From the NCBI GenBank assembly GCA_025455505.1, contig JALOMK010000001.1, forward strand, positions 1 to 20,866: a stretch of 20,866 nucleotides of DNA, in the 5' to 3' direction. Positions 9,035-15,701 of this stretch are shown here, piece by piece (within the stretch, counting starts at the first letter, position 1; every line of letters starts with the position of its first letter). Under the pieces are notes generated by a model. It was not told where the DNA came from, did no database searches, and saw only the letters and a list, made by a program, of their open reading frames with translations. The DNA is from Bacteroidales bacterium (GTDB taxonomy: Bacteria; Bacteroidota; Bacteroidia; Bacteroidales; VadinHA17). The position numbers and the translations under genes were made by a program.

Positions 9035-9108
9035 GGTGGCAGGTCGAAGTCGGGATCCATCGCAATTCAGGCCTGGAGACCATTTACAATTATTAATGAG
9101 CAAAAGTC

Positions 9109-9846
9109 ATGAAAGCATTGAATATATTGATCGTATTATTGATCCTGGCCGCCGCCAGACCAGGATTTTCACAGGAGCCTGCAATCACTTTTGGCAAGTC
9201 CTCAGCCCTTCAGGGCGCTCTGTTGCAAACAAAGGAGAAGGAGGCATCACTACGATGGGTTAATGTAAACACTGCTCCCGACACCTGGCATGTTGAAAAA
9301 GACATACTTGTCTGTTCCGGTCAGCCTATCGGAGTCATGCGATCGGAAAAACAGTATGAGAATTTCATTCTTCACATAGAGTGGATGCACACCGAGCCCG
9401 GGGGCAACTCGGGAGTGTTCGTGTGGAGCAATGCAAATCCTCCGGAGGATACAAGACTACCTGACGGGGTTGAAGTTCAGATGCTCGAGCTCGACTGGGT
9501 AAATCTTAATAAGAGGGAAGGAGTGACACCTCCCATTGCCTATGTGCACGGCGAATTGTTCGGTGTGGGAGGAGTGAAGACAATACCCGACAATCCCCGG
9601 GGTACGCGCAGCAAGTCGGTCGAGAACCGCTGCAAGGGGAAAGGTGAATGGAATACATATGATGTTGTCTGTGTCGACGGGGTCATCAAACTGTCTGTTA
9701 ACGGGAAGTTTGTAAACGGTATCTCCGGCTCATCACAGAGAAAAGGCTATATATGCCTCGAGTCGGAAGGCGCTAGGATACATTTCCGCAATATTAAAAT
9801 CATTGAACTGCCGCCGGGAAATACAATGGCAGGGAGCAATAATTAA
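9109..9846 (+). CDS. DUF1080 / 3-keto-disaccharide hydrolase-like secreted protein
   Basis: A 245-residue exported protein with the DUF1080 fold, a concanavalin-like beta-sandwich related to GH16 and LamG domains. Some members hydrolyse 3-keto-glycosides, but many are uncharacterised. The signal peptide covers residues 1-21 (ending GFSQ). The domain runs from about residue 48 to 238, with the family hallmarks [12 protein letters not shown] (60-71), [10 protein letters not shown] (83-92), GGNSGVFVW (98-106), a [11 protein letters not shown] strand (120-130), a [13 protein letters not shown] strand, and a C-terminal FRNIKIIEL. It follows the GH-A lipoprotein after 74 bases and is the last gene before a strong hairpin. 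No oxidoreductase that would make 3-keto sugars is visible here, so a classical glycan-binding or hydrolase role is equally possible. Confidence 0.82.
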   Translation: MKALNILIVLLILAAARPGFSQEPAITFGKSSALQGALLQTKEKEASLRWVNVNTAPDTWHVEKDILVCSGQPIGVMRSEKQYENFILHIEWMHTEPGGNSGVFVWSNANPPEDTRLPDGVEVQMLELDWVNLNKREGVTPPIAYVHGELFGVGGVKTIPDNPRGTRSKSVENRCKGKGEWNTYDVVCVDGVIKLSVNGKFVNGISGSSQRKGYICLESEGARIHFRNIKIIELPPGNTMAGSNN

Positions 9847-10003
9847 AAGACAAACGGGGCCGAGCGTTAAGAAATAGCCCAGTGGGCTATTTTAGCGAAG
9901 GAGCCAGGCTGCAGGGGTGGCTAAAGGCAAACGGCAAAAGATAATTATCAAGTGTTTGATTAATAGAATAATAAATTAATAAAATCAAAATAATTAATAT
10001 CCA
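9847..10003. other. Intergenic region before GH3
   Basis: This 157-base gap separates the left enzyme operon from GH3. Its first half is GC-rich and structured: the hairpin at 9865-9897 is followed by a second, weaker inverted repeat (AGCCA 9902-9906 with TGGCT 9918-9922). Its last 60 bases are very AT-rich and probably hold the GH3 promoter. I could not find a convincing Bacteroidota TAnnTTTG -7 element at good spacing, and no Shine-Dalgarno precedes the GH3 start. Confidence 0.4.
9865..9897. terminator. Strong intergenic hairpin, possible terminator or repeat element
   Basis: A perfect 9-bp inverted repeat (AAATAGCCC at 9872-9880, GGGCTATTT at 9884-9892) encloses a 3-base loop. After a 2-base bulge, a further five pairs form (9865-9869 with 9893-9897, one of them G-U). 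Only a few T residues follow, so it is not a textbook intrinsic terminator, but it lies just after the DUF1080 stop and could end the left operon's transcript or protect its 3' end. It could also be one copy of a dispersed palindromic repeat. Confidence 0.5.
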
Positions 10004-12652
10004 ATGAAACGCTCCATAACCTTTCTGACAGTTCTTCTGCTGGTCTCCTTTGCAACGATTTCGTTCAGCCAGCAGCAGGAAAACTACAAGTTCCGCGATA
10101 CATCTCTTCCGACAGAGGAAAGAGTAAACGATCTTGTTTCGCAGATGACATTGAAGGAAAAAGCCGACCAGTTGCTTTATACAGCTCCCGCTATACCAAG
10201 ACTGGGCATTCCATCATACAACTGGTGGAACGAGGCGCTTCACGGAGTTGCCAGGGCGGGCTATGCAACAGTTTTTCCGCAGTCGATTACTATCGCCAAC
10301 TCATGGGACGAAAGTCTCATGTACAATGTTGCCACCGCAATCTCTGACGAGGCCCGTGCCAAGTACCATGAGTTCCAGCGCAGGGGTAAGACAGGCATAT
10401 ACCAGGGACTGACTTTCTGGTCGCCCAACATAAATATCTTCCGCGATCCGAGATGGGGCAGGGGACATGAGACCTACGGCGAAGATCCCTTTCTTACCGG
10501 AAGGATGGGCCTTCAGTTTGTGAAAGGACTGCAGGGAGACGATCCGAAATATCTAAAGACAGTTGCAACGGCAAAACACTATGCCGTGCATTCAGGACCC
10601 GAGCCGCTGCGCCACTCCTTCAATGCAAAAGTCAGCGAGGTCGACCTCAGGGAAACATACCTGCCTGCTTTCAGGACACTTGTTAAAGACGCAGGCGTTT
10701 ATTCAGTAATGGGTGCCTACAACATGTTCAGGGATTTCCCCTGCTGCGCCAACCCGATACTGTACGGGATACTCAGAAATGAATGGGGATTCAACGGCTA
10801 TATAGTCTCCGACTGCTGGGCAGTGTCTGACTTCTGGAAATACCAGAAATTCTCGAAGGATGCTGCCGAGGCGGCAGCGGCTGCCGTCAAGGCCGGCACC
10901 GATCTCGAGTGCGGTGTCGATTACAAGCAGCTTATGACTGCAGTGGAGCGCGGACTGCTTACTGAGGCCGACATTGATGTTGCTGTAAAAAGGATCTTTA
11001 CTGCAAGGTTTAAACTTGGGATGTTCGATCCGGATGCAATTGTTCCCTATGCATCGATCCCATTCTTTGTGAACTGCAGCGACTATAACAATTCCCTCTC
11101 GCGGCTTGCAGCGCAGAAATCAATTGTCCTGCTTAAGAATACAGGAAATTTGCTTCCCCTTTCAAAAGAGATTAAGACAATAGCGGTTATAGGTCCCAAT
11201 GCAGATAATTTCGAGTCGCTCGTTGGCAACTACAACGGAATCGCAAAGGATCCGGTCACGATACTCGAAGGGATAACCGCGAAGCTTGCACCTGAAACAA
11301 AGATATTGTACGCTGAGGGAAGCGACCTGGCGGAGGGTGTCCATAACCTTGTGCCGATACCCTCGAGGTACCTTCAGACGGCTGAAGGCAGGCAGGGTGC
11401 AACAGGTGAATATTTCAACAACAGGGATATGAAAGGCACTCCCTTGTTTACAAGGATCGATGACCAGGTTAACTTCTACTGGGAGCATCTCTCACCCAGG
11501 CAGGACCTGCCCGATGACAACTTCGGGGTGAAGTGGACAACCTTCCTTGTTCCACCGGTTACGGGAAAGTATGCTCTCGGTAGCTGGGGCTCCTCATACT
11601 ATGAGGTATGGCTTGAAGGTAAAAAGGTCATTTCAGAGAGGAATGAACACCATGCTTTTCATAAGGAGTATTCCGCTGATCTTGAAGCCGGTAAGAAATA
11701 CAAGGTAGAGGTTATTTACAAAAACTATGCAGGTGATGCTGATATGAAGCTCTTATGGGCGCCCCCGCGGCCTGACATGAAGGAGAAAGCCATTGCGGCA
11801 GCCATGGCTTCCGATGCTGTCATTCTTGTACTGGGTCTTTCTCAGAGGCTCGAGGGCGAGGAAATGCCTATCAAAATCGAAGGCTTCAACGGCGGCGACC
11901 GGACAAACCTTAACCTGCCGGCCGTACAGGAAGAACTTCTCGAAGCTGTAACGGCAACAGGCAAGCCTGTAATAGTTGTACTGACAAACGGAGGAGCCCT
12001 CTCGGTGAACAAGGCTCAGGAGAAGGCTGCTGCTGTTATTCTTGCGGGCTATGGAGGGCAGCAGGGGGGAAATGCAGTTGCAGATGTGCTGTTCGGCGAT
12101 TATAACCCAGCCGGAAGACTGCCGGTGACATACTATAAATCGGTTGACCAGATCCCTGCCTTCGAGGATTATAACATGAGCGGCAAGACATACAGGTTCT
12201 TTACCCAGGAACCGCTCTATCCATTTGGTTACGGACTCAGCTATACAACTTTTATCTACAGCGGCCTTTCCATACCTGAAACTTCTGTTGCAGGTGAAAA
12301 GGTTACAGTCAGGGTCACAGTTACAAACAGCGGCAGGTTCGGGGGCGATGAGGTGGTTCAGATGTATCTGACTGATGAGAAAGCCACAACGCCGAGACCG
12401 TTGAGGCAGCTTGAGGGATTCCAAAGGATCAGCCTGAAGCCTGGCGAAAGCAAGGTTGTTGAGATGACGCTCGATCCGAGGCAGTTCTCAATTATCAATT
12501 CAAAGGATAAAAGAGTTATCGAGCCGGGTTATTTCACTATCTCGGTTGGAGGGAAACAGCCCGGATTCAAAGGTTACCTCGATCCGCAGTTTACACAGGT
12601 GCTGACCGGACGTATTAGGCTTACAGGCAAGGAAGTTACAGTTGAAAATTAA
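10004..12652 (+). CDS. GH3 beta-glycosidase (beta-xylosidase/beta-glucosidase type) with PA14 insert
   Basis: A secreted exo-acting family 3 glycoside hydrolase that releases beta-linked xylose or glucose from oligosaccharides. It has 882 residues. The signal peptide covers residues 1-22 (ending SFSQ). The N-terminal TIM barrel contains NWWNEALHGVAR, PRWGRGHETYGEDP, KHYAVHSGPE and the nucleophile Asp270 in YIVSDCWA. The second alpha/beta domain (from about 390) is interrupted by a PA14 domain at about 462-590, starting GATGEYFN and ending LLWAPP. PA14 inserts often shape substrate binding. The general acid is probably in LEGEEM (Glu617-Glu620). A fibronectin-III-like C-terminal domain follows (about 765-845). 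The EALHGV and GEDPFLTG motifs resemble the beta-xylosidase branch, but specificity between xylose and glucose is not settled. It converges with the CE7 gene, with two bases between the stops. Confidence 0.94.
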   Translation: MKRSITFLTVLLLVSFATISFSQQQENYKFRDTSLPTEERVNDLVSQMTLKEKADQLLYTAPAIPRLGIPSYNWWNEALHGVARAGYATVFPQSITIANSWDESLMYNVATAISDEARAKYHEFQRRGKTGIYQGLTFWSPNINIFRDPRWGRGHETYGEDPFLTGRMGLQFVKGLQGDDPKYLKTVATAKHYAVHSGPEPLRHSFNAKVSEVDLRETYLPAFRTLVKDAGVYSVMGAYNMFRDFPCCANPILYGILRNEWGFNGYIVSDCWAVSDFWKYQKFSKDAAEAAAAAVKAGTDLECGVDYKQLMTAVERGLLTEADIDVAVKRIFTARFKLGMFDPDAIVPYASIPFFVNCSDYNNSLSRLAAQKSIVLLKNTGNLLPLSKEIKTIAVIGPNADNFESLVGNYNGIAKDPVTILEGITAKLAPETKILYAEGSDLAEGVHNLVPIPSRYLQTAEGRQGATGEYFNNRDMKGTPLFTRIDDQVNFYWEHLSPRQDLPDDNFGVKWTTFLVPPVTGKYALGSWGSSYYEVWLEGKKVISERNEHHAFHKEYSADLEAGKKYKVEVIYKNYAGDADMKLLWAPPRPDMKEKAIAAAMASDAVILVLGLSQRLEGEEMPIKIEGFNGGDRTNLNLPAVQEELLEAVTATGKPVIVVLTNGGALSVNKAQEKAAAVILAGYGGQQGGNAVADVLFGDYNPAGRLPVTYYKSVDQIPAFEDYNMSGKTYRFFTQEPLYPFGYGLSYTTFIYSGLSIPETSVAGEKVTVRVTVTNSGRFGGDEVVQMYLTDEKATTPRPLRQLEGFQRISLKPGESKVVEMTLDPRQFSIINSKDKRVIEPGYFTISVGGKQPGFKGYLDPQFTQVLTGRIRLTGKEVTVEN

Positions 12653-12654
12653 CT

Positions 12655-13944
12655 TTACTTTCCCCTGAGTTTGTTCTGCAGCCACAGGTTCAGGGCTTCA
12701 GTCTGTTCCGGGAAGGTCCAGTGGCCTGTTTCCTGGTAAAGCCAGAGCTCCTTCTGTGCAGTTATTACATTATAAGCCGAATACATTGAAGTCGGAGGGC
12801 ATGTGATATCATTAAAGCCCCAGGTATAATATCCGGGAGCTTTCACCCTCCTGGCAAAATTCACAACGTCGTAATAACCAAGGGTTTCGACCTCGCCCGG
12901 TTTGGGTTCGCTGTTCCTGAAATAATGAGGCCAGCCTCCGGCTCTCTTATTCAGGTAACCCGTATGATCGCAGAGGGCGGGGTACATTGCTGCGGCAAAT
13001 TTTATGCGCGGTTCCAGTCCTGCTGTAACTATTGTGAGAGCTCCTCCCTGGCTGCCGCCGGTTACGGCAACATTAATACCGTCAAATTCGGGGAGGGTGT
13101 AAATGAAATCAACAGCCTTTACACATCCCAGGTATACCCTTTTGTAGTAGTGAGTGTTCTTGTCGTTCATTTTAACCGCATTATAACCGTTCAGCGCTCC
13201 TGCTCCAAGATCTAGATAGACCTGTGGGTCGAGGTTCACAGGTATCCCGTGAATGCCGATTTCAAGAGTTATGAAACCCATCCCGGCGGTCCTTGAATCA
13301 CCGGCATAAGCCCTGACACCTGCTCCGGGTACACGCAGGATGGCCGGATATCTACCGGGTTTCTTCGGGACTGCAAGTATTCCGTACATCCTCGAACCGA
13401 TTATTTCATTCTGAAAGCTTATATGATATACATTGGCTTCGCTTGTACACCTTTCGGGCATAAGTGTCATCTTCGGATCCAGGTTTATTTTCCTTGCAGC
13501 GGCGATGGCTTCCGACCAGAAAGCATCGAAGTCGGCCGGATCCTTTACCGTCGGCACTATCTTCTCAGGCTCGAATGCCGCTGTTGCAAGTCCTTCGTAA
13601 CGCCTGCCGTCGACAACTGCCCACATCCTCACCCTGTAAAATCCCGGGACCTTCATTGTCCCTTTTAATTCAAGAATGCCGTTTTTCAGTATGACTCCTT
13701 CTTTTTTGATGTCCGGAAGCATTTCCTGCCCGGCCTCATAATCAACTATTACGTTTTCGAGCAGGTTGCCAAATCTGAATACCTGGAAAGTAAATTTTGC
13801 CTCTTCATTTACCTTGTAGGTCCAGTCCTTGTGGTCCGTCGAGGCTATTATCTTGATGAGGCTTGTCCCGGCCTGGGACCACGTATTGACTGCAAGCGCA
13901 AAAAGCAGGAACAGGCCTGCAGCAATTCTTAATGGTGTTTTCAT
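12655..13944 (-). CDS. CE7 acetyl xylan esterase-like carbohydrate esterase
   Basis: A secreted carbohydrate esterase of family 7, which removes acetyl groups from xylan or xylo-oligosaccharides (some members act on cephalosporin C). The frame is open up to 14079, but the start is placed at ATG 13944 because MKTPLRIAAGLFLLFALAVN is a clear signal peptide; 429 residues result. After the signal there is an N-terminal beta-sandwich-like extension (about 25-125) common in Bacteroidota members, then the alpha/beta-hydrolase domain. The catalytic triad is visible: Ser298 in GGSQGG, Asp379 in FNDITCPP and His408 in ETGHW. YPALCDH and TCPPTSMYSAYN are CE7 family signatures. It faces the opposite way to its neighbours and diverges from the permease gene, with its own likely promoter. 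It complements GH3 and GH51 in breaking down an acetylated arabinoxylan-like glycan. Confidence 0.9.
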   Translation of the reverse strand: MKTPLRIAAGLFLLFALAVNTWSQAGTSLIKIIASTDHKDWTYKVNEEAKFTFQVFRFGNLLENVIVDYEAGQEMLPDIKKEGVILKNGILELKGTMKVPGFYRVRMWAVVDGRRYEGLATAAFEPEKIVPTVKDPADFDAFWSEAIAAARKINLDPKMTLMPERCTSEANVYHISFQNEIIGSRMYGILAVPKKPGRYPAILRVPGAGVRAYAGDSRTAGMGFITLEIGIHGIPVNLDPQVYLDLGAGALNGYNAVKMNDKNTHYYKRVYLGCVKAVDFIYTLPEFDGINVAVTGGSQGGALTIVTAGLEPRIKFAAAMYPALCDHTGYLNKRAGGWPHYFRNSEPKPGEVETLGYYDVVNFARRVKAPGYYTWGFNDITCPPTSMYSAYNVITAQKELWLYQETGHWTFPEQTEALNLWLQNKLRGK

Positions 13945-14211
13945 GTTGGTTAAGTTATATTTCAAAGATTCTCTTAAATCGTACATGAGCACAAGTTCTG
14001 TTTCAAGGTAAATAATACCTGTCAATAATTTGGATTTAATCGTATTGCTGTCTCGAAAAAGACGGGTGCCGGAAAGCATTCATAAGATTTCCCATTCAAA
14101 ATGGTAATTTCATGCAGCAGATCCGCTTATCAAAATTAAGTAAAATTCATCCTCTTTTTAATATTTTTCAGCAGAGTCTCGATTGATTAATTATTTTTAC
14201 GATAAATACCC
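13945..14211. promoter_or_regulatory. Divergent control region between CE7 and permease
   Basis: This 267-base gap separates two divergently transcribed genes and should contain both promoters. An inverted repeat AGGTA-N5-TACCT lies at 14006-14020 and could be an operator or chance. A TAATTTGG at 14026-14033 is a near match to a rightward -7 element but is one base short of consensus. No riboswitch, tRNA or small ORF was recognised. Confidence 0.35.
13963..13994 (-). promoter_or_regulatory. Possible Bacteroidota promoter for the CE7 gene
   Basis: On the - strand, a TTG (13992-13994) lies 21 bases before AATCTTTG (13963-13970), close to the Bacteroidota consensus TTTG / N19-21 / TAnnTTTG with one mismatch in the TA. 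It ends 18 bases before the chosen ATG at 13944, implying a short leader. The match is by eye and weak. Confidence 0.3.
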
Positions 14212-15675
14212 ATGGATATGCAACAGGAAAGTCATTTGCTGCAGAAGCGTGTCAATCTCTTCGACGGAGTCTCGATGGTGGCAGGAGCCATGATAGGCTC
14301 AGGCATCTTCATTGTGAGCGCTGACATAGCAAGGACAGTAGGATCACCCGGGTGGCTGCTGGTAGTCTGGCTTATAACAGGGCTTGTTACCATTATAGGT
14401 GCCTTAAGCTACGGGGAGCTTGCAGCGATGATGCCCAGCGTGGGAGGGCAGTATGTTTACCTGCGCGAATCGTATCACCCCCTGGTGGGCTTCCTGTTCG
14501 GATGGACGACCTTCCTTGTAATACAGTGCGGTTCAATTGCTGCCGTTGCTGTTGGCTTTGCAAAGTTCAGCGGTGTTATCTTCCCCTGGATATCCGAATC
14601 AAATGTCCTTCTGCATATCGGCCGGCTGAGTATTACATCGACCCAGGCAGTGGGGATCGGACTTATTGTATTCCTGACCTGGCTTAACACAAGGGGGATT
14701 GTGACAGGCAAGATTGTGCTGAACATCTTTTCTTCAACAAAGGTTATGGCCCTTCTCGGATTCATAATTGTTGGCCTTTTATTCACTAAGGGGATAAACG
14801 CCTTCGAGAACGGGAATGAACCTTTCTGGCAGGCAAGCAGGGTCGGAGAAGGTAACCAGGTTATACCTCTTGCAGGTTTTGCCCTGGTTGCAGCGGTTGC
14901 CACGGCAATGGTGGGTTCTCTCTTTTCGGCTGACGCATGGTACAACGTGACCTATATTTCGGGAGAAGTGATAAATCCGAAGCGGAATGTCCCGCTGAGC
15001 CTGCTCTTTGGAACCCTTCTCGTAATGTCGCTTTACATGCTCACAAACCTTGTCTATGTGAAGATTCTTCCCGTGCACGGATCTCCCGACGGCGTGGATG
15101 CCATTGCAAGGGGCATTCAATATGCTACCGACGACAGGGTGGCAACTTCTGCCATGAGCGTTGTGATAGGTGAATATGCCGCAGTGATAATGGCAATCTT
15201 CATAATGATAAGCACTTTCGGATGCAATCATATTATGATCCTGGCCGGACCAAGAGTATATTATGCAATGGCGAGGGACGGACTTTTCTTTAGGAAAGTA
15301 GGACAGCTCAATAATAAGAACGTACCTGCATTTGCCCTGATTCTGCAGGGTGCCTGGTCGGTTCTTCTGTGCCTTTCAGGAACTTACAGCAATCTGCTTG
15401 ATTATGTAATTTTTGCGGTGCTCCTGTTCTTTACACTTACTATACTTGCAATTTTCATCCTCAGGAAAAAGCGACCCGATATCGAGCGGCCTTACAAAGC
15501 CTTCGGTTACCCTGTGATCCCGATCCTGTATATTGTAACAACCGTTACAATTATGGTGATTTTGCTGATCTATAAACCCAATTACACTTTCCCCGGACTG
15601 GGGATTGTACTGCTGGGTATTCCAGTTTTCTACTTGTGGAGAAAATTCGGCAAAAAACCTGTTGCTGAGTCCTGA
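14212..15675 (+). CDS. APC-family amino acid permease
   Basis: An inner-membrane amino acid transporter of the amino acid-polyamine-organocation superfamily, close to the LAT/APA-type exchangers. The 487-residue protein has about 12 hydrophobic segments. The first carries the substrate-binding loop GSGIF (residues 29-33) after SMVAGAMI. GELAAMMPSVGGQYVYL (TM2-TM3 region) is a strong family signature, as is the NPKRNVPLS loop after TM6. The C-terminus ends in a short charged tail (RKFGKKPVAES). The ATG at 14212 is preceded by an AT-rich leader without a clear Shine-Dalgarno; ATG 14218 is an alternative. It precedes the GH51 gene by 26 bases and may be co-transcribed. The substrate cannot be told from sequence; its place in a glycan locus with a DPP4 could mean uptake of amino acids freed from a glycoprotein, but this is speculative. 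Confidence 0.9.
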   Translation: MDMQQESHLLQKRVNLFDGVSMVAGAMIGSGIFIVSADIARTVGSPGWLLVVWLITGLVTIIGALSYGELAAMMPSVGGQYVYLRESYHPLVGFLFGWTTFLVIQCGSIAAVAVGFAKFSGVIFPWISESNVLLHIGRLSITSTQAVGIGLIVFLTWLNTRGIVTGKIVLNIFSSTKVMALLGFIIVGLLFTKGINAFENGNEPFWQASRVGEGNQVIPLAGFALVAAVATAMVGSLFSADAWYNVTYISGEVINPKRNVPLSLLFGTLLVMSLYMLTNLVYVKILPVHGSPDGVDAIARGIQYATDDRVATSAMSVVIGEYAAVIMAIFIMISTFGCNHIMILAGPRVYYAMARDGLFFRKVGQLNNKNVPAFALILQGAWSVLLCLSGTYSNLLDYVIFAVLLFFTLTILAIFILRKKRPDIERPYKAFGYPVIPILYIVTTVTIMVILLIYKPNYTFPGLGIVLLGIPVFYLWRKFGKKPVAES

Positions 15676-15701
15676 ATCATGTCATTAATTAATTAAATGA
15701 A

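Noticed and set aside
9035..9108. Possible small gene or terminator between the GH-A and DUF1080 genes
   Set aside because: No convincing hairpin, start codon context or conserved peptide was seen in these 74 bases; it is most simply a spacer.
11753..12424. Open frame of 223 codons on the - strand inside GH3
   Set aside because: Fully antisense to conserved GH3 sequence and with no recognisable protein features.
13945..14079. N-terminal extension of the CE7 gene to ATG 14079
   Set aside because: It would place 45 polar residues before a clear signal peptide; the start at 13944 gives an ordinary exported enzyme.
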